The notes under the pieces: model-generated
Told to the model about the DNA's origin: nothing
Database searches by the model: none
The model's input: the letters and a program-made list of their open reading frames with translations, nothing else
Made by a program: the position numbers and the translations under genes
Shown here: in pieces, positions 28,784-37,876 of the stretch
Layout: every line of letters starts with the position of its first letter
How positions within the stretch are numbered: the first letter of the stretch is position 1
Assembly (NCBI GenBank): GCA_937981585.1
Contig: CALJOA010000045.1
Coordinates: 1 to 59,539, forward strand
From: an uncultured Pirellulaceae bacterium
Lineage (GTDB): Bacteria; Planctomycetota; Planctomycetia; Pirellulales; Pirellulaceae
Direction: 5' to 3'
DNA: 59,539 nucleotides

Positions 28784-29653
28784 TTGTTACTCAGCATGAC
28801 CGGTCATGGACAGGCCTCAGTCCAGAATGATCAGGTTCGCGTTGTGGCCGAAATCAAGTCGGTCAACAACCGGTTTCTCAAGACCAACATCAACTCCGAT
28901 CTCGATACGGATCATCAAGCCAAACTTGAGACGCTGGTTAAGCAGAACATCAAACGCGGCAGCGTCAATCTCCGAGTCAAAACGCAGCTGCTCGATTCGT
29001 CCAATGAGTGCAAACTCAATGAGTCAGCCATTCGGGCCTATTGGCTACAACTTTCTGAAATTGCGGGGGGCAGCCAATCGGTCAACGTTGAGTCCATTTT
29101 GCATTTGCCGGGTGTCGTCGACACCAGCATCGACGATTCGTTAAACACAATCGTGTGGCCCGTCGCTGAACAAGCCGTCAAAGAAGCACTTGAGAAACTG
29201 GACCAGATGCGAACGGTCGAGGGCGAGGTCATGAAAAAAGACATGCTTGCCAACGCGGACTCAATTGCTGAAAAACTTGAGTCGGTCAAACAACTTGCTC
29301 CACGCGTAATCGAGGGCTACTCCAAGCGAATGACTGACCGGATCAACAGTCTCTTGGAAGCACATGACGTTTCCATTGAACCGTCGGCCATCATTAAAGA
29401 GGTCGGAGTATTTGCCGAAAAGGTCGACATTTCCGAAGAAACAGTTCGACTTGGAAGCCACGTACAGCAGTTCAAACAGATTGCTAGTGCCCCACAATCC
29501 GAGGGAAAGAAACTGGACTTTCTCGTTCAGGAGATGCTTAGAGAAACCAACACGATTGGCTCCAAGGCCAACGACGTGGAAATCGCCAACAACGTAGTTG
29601 CAATCAAGACGGCAATCGAGCGGATTCGCGAGATGGTTCAAAACGTTGAATAA
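28784..29653 (+). CDS. YicC family endoribonuclease-like protein
   Basis: A 289-residue protein of the YicC/YloC family, reported in other bacteria to act as an endoribonuclease in RNA turnover. It starts with the family signature (LLSMTGHGQA) and ends with the DUF1732 region FLVQEMLRETNTIGSKAND, which is strongly conserved. I accept the TTG start because AGAAGGG lies just upstream and the family start is at this position; ATG 28796 is the alternative. It precedes gmk, as in many bacteria. Confidence 0.93.
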   Translation: MLLSMTGHGQASVQNDQVRVVAEIKSVNNRFLKTNINSDLDTDHQAKLETLVKQNIKRGSVNLRVKTQLLDSSNECKLNESAIRAYWLQLSEIAGGSQSVNVESILHLPGVVDTSIDDSLNTIVWPVAEQAVKEALEKLDQMRTVEGEVMKKDMLANADSIAEKLESVKQLAPRVIEGYSKRMTDRINSLLEAHDVSIEPSAIIKEVGVFAEKVDISEETVRLGSHVQQFKQIASAPQSEGKKLDFLVQEMLRETNTIGSKANDVEIANNVVAIKTAIERIREMVQNVE

Positions 29654-29683
29654 CTTCGTCAGCTTGCAGCAGGGTGGTGTAAA

Positions 29684-30349
29684 ATGAACCAACCAGAACG
29701 TCAGTCCAAGGTAAAACCTGTAGGTCCGGCAAATCAGGATCGGGCCGAGACGGGTGGCGAAATGTCCAAATCAGAATCGAGCAAAACGGGAAAGGTTGTC
29801 ATCATCTCCGGGCCGTCCGGGGTTGGAAAGACATCCGTTCTGCGACTTCTTTTCGAGGAGTCCAAGCTCCCGTTGGTCGAAAGTGTCTCAGCCACGACCA
29901 GACCCCAGCGAGAGGGAGAGACTGCCGGAACGAGCTACCACTACCTCAGCAAAGAACAGTTTGAAAAGCACCGCCAGAACAACGATTTTTTGGAATACTG
30001 CGAGGTTTTCGGATACGGCCACTGGTATGGAACGCTGCGAGAGCCAGTTACCACTGGTCTTGAAGCGGGAAACTGGATAGTTTTAGAGGTAGATGTTGAA
30101 GGGGCCGCGAAGGTCTTGAAAACTTATTTCGATGCAATCACAATCTTTATTCACCCGGGAAGCATCGAAGAACTTGAACGGCGTCTGCGTGGACGCGGCA
30201 CCGAATCCGAAGAAGTTCTAAAGCGTCGACTCGAAGTGGCACAACACGAGCTGGACGCATCCACGATTTATCGACACATCGTAATCAATAAATCAGTCGC
30301 ACAGACTGTCAACGATATTTGTGAGCTTTTAGAAGCAGAGAGAAACTGA
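29684..30349 (+). CDS. gmk: Guanylate kinase
   Basis: This enzyme phosphorylates GMP to GDP with ATP in purine nucleotide metabolism. It is 221 residues from the first ATG, which has AGGGTGG upstream; the conserved core begins near the second ATG (29762). It shows the P-loop GPSGVGKTS, the GMP-binding SATTRPQREGE and YHYLS segments, EVDVEGA, and HPGSIEELERRLRGRGTES of the lid. Its TGA stop is directly followed by the rpoZ ATG, so translation is probably coupled. Confidence 0.97.
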   Translation: MNQPERQSKVKPVGPANQDRAETGGEMSKSESSKTGKVVIISGPSGVGKTSVLRLLFEESKLPLVESVSATTRPQREGETAGTSYHYLSKEQFEKHRQNNDFLEYCEVFGYGHWYGTLREPVTTGLEAGNWIVLEVDVEGAAKVLKTYFDAITIFIHPGSIEELERRLRGRGTESEEVLKRRLEVAQHELDASTIYRHIVINKSVAQTVNDICELLEAERN

Positions 30350-30610
30350 ATGTACGACGAGCTGAAAGAAGAAGAAATTGTCCGCAAAGTCGGTGGGCGT
30401 TTCAAGTTGTCAACGCTGATTCAAAAGCGAATGGTTCAACTGAACAAAGGCGCTCGCCCGCTAGTCGAAACCAACATCGATGACAAAATGGCGATCGTGC
30501 TTCAGGAAATCCTGCAAGACAAAATCTATCTCGACACATCTTCCAACGTCGCGGTCGCGGGATCTCCTGATTTCGACGACACTCCAGAGTTGAACTTGGA
30601 CGATCTGTAA
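30350..30610 (+). CDS. rpoZ: DNA-directed RNA polymerase omega subunit
   Basis: An 86-residue protein directly abutting gmk. The RpoZ core is visible in [20 protein letters not shown] and in the helix [13 protein letters not shown]. Omega helps fold and assemble the beta-prime subunit. The acidic C-terminal tail (about 65-86) is variable in the family. The gmk-rpoZ-coaBC order supports the call. Confidence 0.93.
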   Translation: MYDELKEEEIVRKVGGRFKLSTLIQKRMVQLNKGARPLVETNIDDKMAIVLQEILQDKIYLDTSSNVAVAGSPDFDDTPELNLDDL

Positions 30611-30655
30611 ATCGATCGTTTGATAGCGCAGTCTGACAAGCAAGTCCGATATTAA

Positions 30656-31192
30656 GTGGCTGATAAAGAAATCATCATTGCCGTAACCGGAGGCGTGGCT
30701 GCTTTTAAAGCCGCCGCGCTGACTAGTCAGCTAGTGCAAGCCGGCCACTCTGTTCGCGCCGTCATGACACAGTCGGCGCAGAAGTTCGTCGGCCCAGCTA
30801 CGTTTGCGGCGTTGACCGGTCAATCTGTCGTCACCGAGCTGTTTGATCCGCAGTTTCCGCTGGGTGCACATATTGAACTGGCGCGCAAGGCGCAATTATT
30901 ATGCGTTGCTCCAGCAACCGCCAACTTTATCGCCAACGCCGCCAATGGGATCGCCAACGATCTGATTAGCACATTGTATTTATGCTTCACCGGACCGGTG
31001 ATTGTCGCTCCGGCAATGAACTGCGAGATGTGGGACAAACCAGCGGTCGGCAGAAACGTAGAACAGATTCGTGCCGACGGAGTTCAGATTGTTGACCCGC
31101 AAGAGGGTTGGCTGAGTTGCCGAGCCAAAGGCATGGGGCGAATGGCGGCGCCTGAAGATATCGCCAAGACGATTTCGGACGCGTTGTCTTAA
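30656..31192 (+). CDS. coaC: Phosphopantothenoylcysteine decarboxylase (separate CoaC)
   Basis: A 178-residue flavoprotein of the HFCD family that would convert phosphopantothenoylcysteine to phosphopantetheine, a step of coenzyme A synthesis. It shows the FMN-binding start AVTGGVAAFKAA, the PATANFIAN segment, the PAMN substrate motif and the C-terminal GWLSCRAKGMGRM with the catalytic Cys. The frame opens with GTG (30656). In most bacteria this domain is fused to CoaB; here it ends with a stop codon 24 bp before the next gene. Confidence 0.93.
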   Translation: MADKEIIIAVTGGVAAFKAAALTSQLVQAGHSVRAVMTQSAQKFVGPATFAALTGQSVVTELFDPQFPLGAHIELARKAQLLCVAPATANFIANAANGIANDLISTLYLCFTGPVIVAPAMNCEMWDKPAVGRNVEQIRADGVQIVDPQEGWLSCRAKGMGRMAAPEDIAKTISDALS

Positions 31193-31216
31193 TTCGCTTT
31201 TTTGGTGCTTGGATTC

Positions 31217-31849
31217 ATGGCACACATCCTGATCACTTCCGGACCAACGCGGCAATACCTCGATCCTGTCCGCTATCTCAGCAACGCGTCGAGCGGCAAA
31301 ATGGGTTCGTGTTTAGCGCGGTCCGCCTTGGAACTGGGACACGATGTGACCATAGTTAGCGGGCCAGTTACGACCCAATACCCAAATCAGGCTACGGTCA
31401 TCGACGTTGTATCGACTCAGGACATGCTTGAAGCAGCCGTTGAGGCCTATCAGTCCAGTGATGGAGTTATCGCTGCCGCAGCGCCTTGTGACTTTCAGCC
31501 AGCGACTTTCTCCGAGCAGAAGATCAAGAAAACCCATGAGGCGTTTGAACTGAAACTCGTCGAAACAACAGATATTCTTGCCGAGCTTGGATCCCAAAAG
31601 CGACCCGATCAATGGTCAGTCGGTTTTGCGCTGGAAACCGAGGATGGAAAGAATCGTGCTTTGGAAAAACTTCGCAAGAAGAACTGCGACTTGATCGTGC
31701 TCAACGGGCCTTCGGCAATCGACTCGCCAGGTAATCAAGTCGACATCATCTCGCCCGACGGCAAAGTGGCACTTTCGGTTGATGGCTCCAAGGAAGAAGT
31801 GGCTCGTGAGATTCTCAAAGTTATTGAGAAACGGTTGATATCAAACTAG
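31217..31849 (+). CDS. coaB: Phosphopantothenate-cysteine ligase (separate CoaB)
   Basis: A 210-residue enzyme that joins phosphopantothenate to cysteine. The N-terminal ILITSGPTRQYLDPVRYLSN and ASSGKMG are the nucleotide-binding signature of CoaB. VGFALET and LIVLNGPS follow in the usual order. ATG 31217 gives the normal family start; an in-frame TTG at 31202 would add five residues. Together with the preceding CoaC it replaces the usual fused CoaBC. It ends the housekeeping run. Confidence 0.94.
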   Translation: MAHILITSGPTRQYLDPVRYLSNASSGKMGSCLARSALELGHDVTIVSGPVTTQYPNQATVIDVVSTQDMLEAAVEAYQSSDGVIAAAAPCDFQPATFSEQKIKKTHEAFELKLVETTDILAELGSQKRPDQWSVGFALETEDGKNRALEKLRKKNCDLIVLNGPSAIDSPGNQVDIISPDGKVALSVDGSKEEVAREILKVIEKRLISN

Positions 31850-31852
31850 TGG

Positions 31853-34360
31853 TTAGAGTAGCTCGCCTCTCCGAGGCGAGTTTTCATGCGAGCTACTCAA
31901 CTGGAGCGCCGCGTCCAGTTCGTTCAGACTAAGCTCGATCTGTGACGCTAGATCACTTTGAAGCTCTTCTTGCCCGAATCTGACTTCGTTGAAAAGCTCG
32001 GTGATCTCGTGAACTGTCGAGCTGATCAAGCCGGAATCTGGGTGAGAATCGTAGGCCGACGCGACTGCGCCTGCAAACTCTCGATGCGTCTGGCTTGGCG
32101 AGCGAGTCAAATTGTGCCGCTCAAGAATCTCGGCCATCCGATGGTAGAACTGAACTGAACTGTTTTGCGTCGCCCCCTCTCGAACCCACTTGCCCAGTTT
32201 TGGTGCGATCAAGGAAATCGCTCCAGCAATCAATTTTCTCAAACGTCCCGGCTCTTTTTGCTTTCCCGGTGTAGAACTTTTGTTCGCCAGCACGCCTCGC
32301 AACCAAGTCCAAAAGAAGACCAACAGCAAAAGCCCGCCCATCAAATACTTGAACACCGGTTTGGTCGCTATTCTCGAGGCTGAATCAATTCGACGTTCCC
32401 ACCGAAGAACATCAAAGTTGCGGAGCATGTTGATGATGGGACCACTGAAAGCGGACGCGTTCACTCCTGACTGGTTCTCCATCCCGAGTACATAGTCGTC
32501 CCAAGCCGTTCGCGCCAATTCGATTGCCTCTTCGCCTACTCCGGCATCGTCCGATTCGGGGGTCTCGGGGGTCGGGTCCAATCTCAGCCAAGCCCCGCCG
32601 GGACCGGCTTGCCCCGATTCGACCATTTCGGGCGTACAGTCTTCGGGTCGCAAATAGGCTTCCACCCACGCATGTGCATTTTTGGCGCGGACCATGTAGC
32701 TACCCGAGAGCGTATTCTCTTTGGCCCCCTGAAATCCAACAACCAACCTGGCCGGAATATTCTTGTTGCGAAGCATGACCGTAAGGGCAGAAGCAAAAAG
32801 TTCGCACTGGCCATGGCGATGGTTTTTGACAAAGTCTTCAATCGGATCGAGATCGTCATTTCGTTTGACTTTGCGAAAATCCAGCGTGTAAGTGAACCGG
32901 CCAGGCTTGAGAAAATAATTTTCCATGCTGCGCAGAAGTGCAATTCGAGGAAGCGCCTCCGCTGAGTTCGCATCACCAAGTTCGGCAGCCAACTCTCGCT
33001 CAAGCCTATTCGCCAATCGGACGAGGCTCGGATACCTCTCAGGATCCATCTGGGTCAGCCACTCGCGCTGCGGCGGATCGGCGGACATTGGAAGCTGTTG
33101 ATAGTTCTTGGTGTTCGAAATGTAGGGCCAAGCCTCGAAGAACCTTCCTTTTTCGTCAACCAACGTTTGAGCAACGTACGAAAATGGAGCCAGTCCAATT
33201 GACTGATGGGTTCTACTTCGCGTCAGCGCGGAGACTTCGTGACAGAACAATAATTCGCCCGGAGTTCCTTCGGAACGATAAAATGGCATCAAACCGTAAA
33301 TCAATGGATCGGTCGATTCTTCCAACGCAAGCTTCTGACAAATTTGTCGACCTTGATTAAAGGGGGCGTGTGGAATCGACTGATAAACGTCATTGAAAAC
33401 GCGATCGTGAGGTGCACGCCAATTCGTTTTTCCATCTTCGATGACCAGATTGGAAAGCGCCAAACCGCGAAAGTACGGCGGGTTGCCAACAATCGAAACG
33501 GGCTCTCCCGTATCGCGATACTGGAAATCAACCCGGAACATCAACTTGTTGGATTGGACGATAAGTCCTCGCTCGTCCAAATCAACAGACTTGGACACGC
33601 CCGTTGAACTGACTTTGACGCTGGTTGGCCCAAACCATGGCGCGGTGTGCCTGGGGACGAGGAAGAACAGGATCGACGTAAAAACTGCCGAGACAGCAAT
33701 CCACATCAGCAGTTGATAAACCAAGGGCCGAATCGTTGAGTCGTGCCGTGACGGCGGCTCAAAAAAGACAAGTGGCTCGACAGTGGTCTGGTGTGAAGCG
33801 TCAGTTTGGTTTGAAGCGGCACTGTCGACCAAGTCTAGCTGATTTCGTGTCTTCCACAGTTGAACTGAACGGCGGTTTCTATTGTTGATATCAAACGAAT
33901 CGGTGTGGACCGACTGAAGAACCATCGCCAAACCGACCACAACGAAATAGACAAGGAACAGCAATCCGGCTTCGAAGTTAAGTGAGAAAATCGCCGCAAC
34001 AACGACTTGCAGCAAACTCAACACCAGGATTTGCCAATTCAAACGGGGAGTCTTTTCCTGAAACATCAACACCGTTTGCAGGTAAACCAACAGATTGGCG
34101 ACAGAAACGAGCTTGCCCATTCCGTCTTCGGAGAAAAAATCCTTCATCGCCAAAAACAGAATAACAATTGAGGCCACGTTGGCCAGAAAACCTCTGATCC
34201 TGAACAGCTTGAACCAGTCTGTAACTATAAACCCAATCACAGCGCCCACGACGCCGATCGCAATCATGCGCATGCTTTCCATACTCATCCCCAACAGTAG
34301 GCTACTGATCAAGACGAGCGCAAGAAGCGTCAACTGGATTAGACGTTTGACTTCAATCAT
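31853..34360 (-). CDS. DUF3488/transglutaminase-like membrane protein
   Basis: An 835-residue membrane protein. About six helices lie in the first 190 residues and another near 245, then an extracytoplasmic transglutaminase-like domain with catalytic Cys519 in RHGQCELFA, His563 in NAHAWVEAY and Asp in WLRLDPTP. One more helix (near 675-695) precedes a C-terminal region of the DUF4129 type. Members of this family accompany MoxR ATPases and DUF58 proteins; their reaction is not firmly known. The start is set at ATG 34360, whose ATGATTGA overlaps the DUF58 stop and implies translational coupling. A longer reading to 34474 would run inside the DUF58 gene. Confidence 0.93.
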   Translation of the reverse strand: MIEVKRLIQLTLLALVLISSLLLGMSMESMRMIAIGVVGAVIGFIVTDWFKLFRIRGFLANVASIVILFLAMKDFFSEDGMGKLVSVANLLVYLQTVLMFQEKTPRLNWQILVLSLLQVVVAAIFSLNFEAGLLFLVYFVVVGLAMVLQSVHTDSFDINNRNRRSVQLWKTRNQLDLVDSAASNQTDASHQTTVEPLVFFEPPSRHDSTIRPLVYQLLMWIAVSAVFTSILFFLVPRHTAPWFGPTSVKVSSTGVSKSVDLDERGLIVQSNKLMFRVDFQYRDTGEPVSIVGNPPYFRGLALSNLVIEDGKTNWRAPHDRVFNDVYQSIPHAPFNQGRQICQKLALEESTDPLIYGLMPFYRSEGTPGELLFCHEVSALTRSRTHQSIGLAPFSYVAQTLVDEKGRFFEAWPYISNTKNYQQLPMSADPPQREWLTQMDPERYPSLVRLANRLERELAAELGDANSAEALPRIALLRSMENYFLKPGRFTYTLDFRKVKRNDDLDPIEDFVKNHRHGQCELFASALTVMLRNKNIPARLVVGFQGAKENTLSGSYMVRAKNAHAWVEAYLRPEDCTPEMVESGQAGPGGAWLRLDPTPETPESDDAGVGEEAIELARTAWDDYVLGMENQSGVNASAFSGPIINMLRNFDVLRWERRIDSASRIATKPVFKYLMGGLLLLVFFWTWLRGVLANKSSTPGKQKEPGRLRKLIAGAISLIAPKLGKWVREGATQNSSVQFYHRMAEILERHNLTRSPSQTHREFAGAVASAYDSHPDSGLISSTVHEITELFNEVRFGQEELQSDLASQIELSLNELDAALQLSSSHENSPRRGELL
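31862..31884 (+). terminator. Hairpin terminator shared by convergent genes
   Basis: CTCGCCTC and GAGGCGAG form a perfect stem with a three-base loop, followed by TTTT on the plus strand. It lies 12 bp past the coaB stop and overlaps the last codons of the minus-strand transglutaminase gene. Confidence 0.75.
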
Positions 34361-35789
34361 TGAACGGCAAGTCGGCCTCGCTAAGGGTAGGAAAGGGTAC
34401 TGAGATATTCTCCGACACATCGTGTTTGGCGGGATCAAGCCGAAACAATGTTTCAAACTCTTCTGAATCAACACAGATCCATCGAATCAAGGGAACGATC
34501 TGGCGCAACCGACGGGCCAGTCGGTTGGCATCCCCATTAAAGTCCGAACCTTCGACCAATTGCTGAGCGTCGAAATCCGGTTCGAGGATTGCAGGTCGCT
34601 CGCGCGAACTAACGACGTAGACCGGAGTAAGTCGTGAAACGCGCTGGGCGACAGCAAAAATTGAATCGACCACATCGGGGTCTTCTGAGGGTTCGGCTTG
34701 GGCCAACTCGGTCATTAGATGTGGAATAATTGAGTATCGTGAACGGCTATGGCAAACCTCCGTCTTGCGGCCGCAAACCCCAACTGCAACCTGCCCTTGG
34801 ACCGAACTGCCCATGTTCAACATCGCGGTTGCAGTAAAGCTCAGGGCGAGTTCGCACAACTCCGCCGCTCGCTGATCGCCTGCGGGGCAATACAAGTCGT
34901 TAACCAGCGCGAAGTCCCGATTGTTTGGCTGATCGTGTTCCTTGACGATCGGCTGACCCATTCTCGCCGTGGTCCGCCAATGAATATTCTTTTTGCTGTC
35001 GCCTGATCGCCACGAGCGAAGCGCGTAAAACTCATCCCGCTGAATTGAACGGCGCCGCCTGATCGCATCTGCCCCTGAAGCGATCGACTCCACCCGTTTC
35101 TCCCACGTCGGATGGATGTGGCCAAGCTCAGGTGCAACGAAAACCGTTTCCTGCTCGGGAATATGAAACCGAGATACGATCAAACCGAACGGAAACGTAG
35201 TTGAAATCGTTGCCGGTCCAATAACATACTCTCCTCGACAAGCGAAAAAGACACAGTACGATTCAATTTCTGTGGCCTCACTATTGATCCTTGGAAAACC
35301 AAGCTTCGCGTTGTATCTGGTATCGCGCCCAGATTTCTGAGAGAGCCTGTCAGTGATTTCACCGAACCATCGGGAGAACCAGCCTTCACCCCTAGAGAGA
35401 TTGGGGCCTGCCGGAGTGGTATTCGATTGCCCATCGGCTTGGTTCACCGGCAAAATCGAATCGTTAACAACTACATTCCAGGCTGATAATCGTTTGCTTT
35501 GTCGGTTGTGACACGTCCATTGGACCATCGACGAATCGTTGGCGTGGATTTTGGTAGGAATGAAACGCGACCCCGATAGCGAACGCATTCGACTGACCGC
35601 AAGTCGCCAATTGAGCATGATAGGCGCGACCATCATGCCGGCCATAAAAATCAGCAAATTTACATTGCGAAGAACCGCTCCGACGGCAATGAAGACCAGC
35701 ACGACCAGATAAACCCAGCCTTCAGGTGTCAGTTTGATTTCCCGCAGACTATCACGGCGTTTCAAATTGGGCCGCTTTGGTTGAGACAA
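34353..35789 (-). CDS. DUF58 domain protein
   Basis: A 478-residue protein with two close membrane helices (about 27-65), a beta-rich middle part and the DUF58 signature EFYALRSWRSGDSKKNIHW (about 252-270). A vWA-like fold follows. Such proteins pair with MoxR AAA ATPases and transglutaminase-like proteins, where they are thought to help assemble or activate envelope complexes. The gene overlaps the downstream transglutaminase gene by 8 bases, and the MoxR gene lies 252 bp upstream. Confidence 0.93.
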   Translation of the reverse strand: MSQPKRPNLKRRDSLREIKLTPEGWVYLVVLVFIAVGAVLRNVNLLIFMAGMMVAPIMLNWRLAVSRMRSLSGSRFIPTKIHANDSSMVQWTCHNRQSKRLSAWNVVVNDSILPVNQADGQSNTTPAGPNLSRGEGWFSRWFGEITDRLSQKSGRDTRYNAKLGFPRINSEATEIESYCVFFACRGEYVIGPATISTTFPFGLIVSRFHIPEQETVFVAPELGHIHPTWEKRVESIASGADAIRRRRSIQRDEFYALRSWRSGDSKKNIHWRTTARMGQPIVKEHDQPNNRDFALVNDLYCPAGDQRAAELCELALSFTATAMLNMGSSVQGQVAVGVCGRKTEVCHSRSRYSIIPHLMTELAQAEPSEDPDVVDSIFAVAQRVSRLTPVYVVSSRERPAILEPDFDAQQLVEGSDFNGDANRLARRLRQIVPLIRWICVDSEEFETLFRLDPAKHDVSENISVPFPTLSEADLPFND

Positions 35790-35906
35790 TGCAGGCTCCT
35801 CTGGTGATTAAGCGTGCGACGGATCCTAGCCGACCAAGCTAGCTAGCGGGTAACTCGAAATCCAGGCTGCGGCAGGCCGATACTGGCCTCTATTATAAAT
35901 TGATTC

Positions 35907-35984
35907 CCCGGGAGTGCGAAGCTCCTGTTGAGCTTGAACTGCCCGATACCGCTGGCTCAGCAGGAGCTTCGCCCTCCCAGGAAC
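35907..35984. repeat. Dispersed GCGAAGCTCCTGCTGAGC palindrome, copy 1
   Basis: An inverted repeat of about 75 bp between the MoxR and DUF58 genes has arms with GCGAAGCTCCTGTTGAGC and GGCTCAGCAGGAGCTTCGC. Related copies lie at 54285-54359 (intergenic) and 48877-48940 (inside a gene). Confidence 0.85.
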
Positions 35985-36041
35985 TTTTGTTTTCCAATTT
36001 AATACAAGTTGGCTACGTGAGTCTAAAATTCTAAGCTGACA

Positions 36042-37034
36042 CTACGTGGGAAGCGCAACTGAGCCGAGAATCTCAGCCATGAGGGCCTCGGAATCTTCAC
36101 GTTGGCTACCCTGAATTCCATCTCGCATCTGTATCCGATGGCTGAGAACCGGAATGGCTAGATTTTTTGCGTCATCGGGAATCACGTAGTCGCGACCATC
36201 TACAAACGCAGCTGACTGAACGGCACGATACCACGCCAACGCGCCACGCGTGCTAACCCCAACGCTGAGCTCCGTAGAGTCACGTGTTGCGTGAACGACA
36301 TCGAGCATGTAACCCGAGATCGAATCATCAACGGCTACGGATTTAACTGCCGCCTGCATCTCCAGAACCCGTCTCCAGTCACAACATGGCTCAACCTCAT
36401 CTACCGGATCACCTGTGCGATGACTCGTGAGAATAGACGCCTCGAATTCCCGGTCCGGATATCCCATCGAAATTCTCAACAGAAACCGGTCCAACTGACT
36501 TTCGGGCAGCAAATAGGTGCCCTCGAACTCAAACGGATTCTGAGTCGCAATGACCATAAACGGTTTAGCCAGCTGATGGGTCACGCCGTCAATACTGACT
36601 TGCGCTTCACTCATCGCTTCGAGAAGTGCACTTTGAGTCCGTGGCGGGGCGCGATTGATTTCGTCGGCCAACACGAAATTGTTAAAGATTGGACCTTCGT
36701 TGAACTGAAACGACGATGTCTGGGAATTGAAAACCGAGCTGCCCACGATGTCACTGGGCAAAAGATCTGGCGTGAACTGAATCCGCGAAAACGATCCGGC
36801 AACACTCGAAGAAATCGCACGACCCATCAACGTCTTGCCGACGCCTGGAACGTCTTCGAGCAGCACGTGTTCGTCAGCAAGAAGAGCGATCAAGCACAGT
36901 CGTGCAACGTCAATTTTCCCTAAAACGACCTGGGCCACATTCTGGAGCAGCCGATCTGCACTGACGTGCAGTTCTTTTATCGAAATACTGCTCTCGCGCA
37001 GTTCATCGAAAATGGTATTATCTTTTTTGTCCAA
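36042..37034 (-). CDS. MoxR family AAA+ ATPase
   Basis: A 330-residue cytoplasmic ATPase with Walker A in DVPGVGKTLMGRA, Walker B in NFVLADEINRAPP, sensor 1 in MVIATQNPFEFEGTY and the sensor 2 region with STRGALAW. MoxR proteins act as chaperones that insert cofactors or remodel complexes, typically with DUF58/vWA partners. Here it is the first gene of a minus-strand set MoxR, DUF58, transglutaminase. The repeat between MoxR and DUF58 may cause transcript attenuation within the set. Confidence 0.95.
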   Translation of the reverse strand: MDKKDNTIFDELRESSISIKELHVSADRLLQNVAQVVLGKIDVARLCLIALLADEHVLLEDVPGVGKTLMGRAISSSVAGSFSRIQFTPDLLPSDIVGSSVFNSQTSSFQFNEGPIFNNFVLADEINRAPPRTQSALLEAMSEAQVSIDGVTHQLAKPFMVIATQNPFEFEGTYLLPESQLDRFLLRISMGYPDREFEASILTSHRTGDPVDEVEPCCDWRRVLEMQAAVKSVAVDDSISGYMLDVVHATRDSTELSVGVSTRGALAWYRAVQSAAFVDGRDYVIPDDAKNLAIPVLSHRIQMRDGIQGSQREDSEALMAEILGSVALPT

Positions 37035-37197
37035 CGATCTCGCCTCAAATCGCCGCTTGCCGCGAGGCCGGATGCCTCATGTTCGACATTCGTCGGCCTA
37101 AGTTTAACAGCTATCGAGAACGATGTCTTGAACCCGTTAATCAATCGGCACAGAAGGCATTAAGGTAGTGGTTCGTCCAAGCTGGAATGATTATTTG

Positions 37198-37258
37198 CCG
37201 TAGTGGATTTCGCCAGAAATCCTCGGCTGATTAAGAATTCTGGCGAATCCCACTACGA
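37198..37258. repeat. CGTAGTGGATTTCGCCAGAA inverted repeat
   Basis: CGTAGTGGATTTCGCCAGAA and TTCTGGCGAATCCCACTACG form a nearly perfect 20-bp inverted repeat with a 20-base loop. It lies in the 284-bp gap between the MoxR gene and a minus-strand small membrane-protein gene. Nothing else is recognised in that gap. Confidence 0.85.
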
Positions 37259-37318
37259 CATGTCAATTCAGGTCTGACAGACCAGCCGATTCCGCGAGGC
37301 AAAAGTACCATGCGATTT

Positions 37319-37627
37319 TCACTGGTTTAGGAACTCGTTGGTGCGCCACGGGAATCCCTCCAAAAGCGAACCAAACTTACTCAGTTCGAGGAAGAGAAAC
37401 AGGGTCGCCAAAGAGACACAAATCAGTGAAAACAGTAACAATCCATCGAAAACACTGAACGACTTCAACCAAGACTTCCTCTGGTCAGCGGGAGCATCGT
37501 CAGCGGCACTACCAAATGATTCTTCTTGGGATACCTCGGGTGTCAAAACAGCATCGTCCACCGCTGCTTCAGCAACGTCGGCCGCTTGATCAAACATATC
37601 GTCGGCTTCGAGAATGTTATCGGACAT
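37319..37627 (-). CDS. Small acidic single-pass membrane protein
   Basis: A 102-residue protein. The first 50 residues are strongly acidic and Ala-rich, then KSWLKSF leads into a membrane helix (about 63-84), and a short tail follows. No family is recognised. It is the last of three closely packed minus-strand genes and lies 24 bp after the 74-residue gene, so the three probably work together. Confidence 0.7.
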   Translation of the reverse strand: MSDNILEADDMFDQAADVAEAAVDDAVLTPEVSQEESFGSAADDAPADQRKSWLKSFSVFDGLLLFSLICVSLATLFLFLELSKFGSLLEGFPWRTNEFLNQ

Positions 37628-37651
37628 AGGAGACTCAACTTGTTGACGCAG

Positions 37652-37876
37652 TTAATATTTGTCCGCATCGATAAAAAACATAATTGCAGCTGCGGTAAGG
37701 AAAACAAAGGACATGATCAACATCACTGAATAGATGCTGAATCCTTGCTTTCGATATTGAGGAGCTTCCGGGGCAGACGACTGGTCCATCATCCCTGCTT
37801 CTTCGTAAGGCGAATCGATCGTCGCAGTCGCAAATGGATCCTCACCGAATTCAGAGTTTACTTGTGACATGATCAC
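37652..37876 (-). CDS. Small single-pass membrane protein
   Basis: A 74-residue protein with an acidic, Pro-containing N-terminus, RKQGFSIYSV, a membrane helix (about 48-68) and a charged end (FFIDADKY). An inner Met (MSQVNSEF, third codon) may be the true start. It overlaps the upstream coiled-coil gene by 26 bases and therefore appears translationally coupled. Function unknown. Confidence 0.7.
   Translation of the reverse strand: MIMSQVNSEFGEDPFATATIDSPYEEAGMMDQSSAPEAPQYRKQGFSIYSVMLIMSFVFLTAAAIMFFIDADKY

Noticed and set aside
34361-34474. Longer N-terminus for the transglutaminase-like protein
   Set aside because: The extra 38 codons lie inside the DUF58 gene and are not hydrophobic; the ATG in ATGATTGA fits better.
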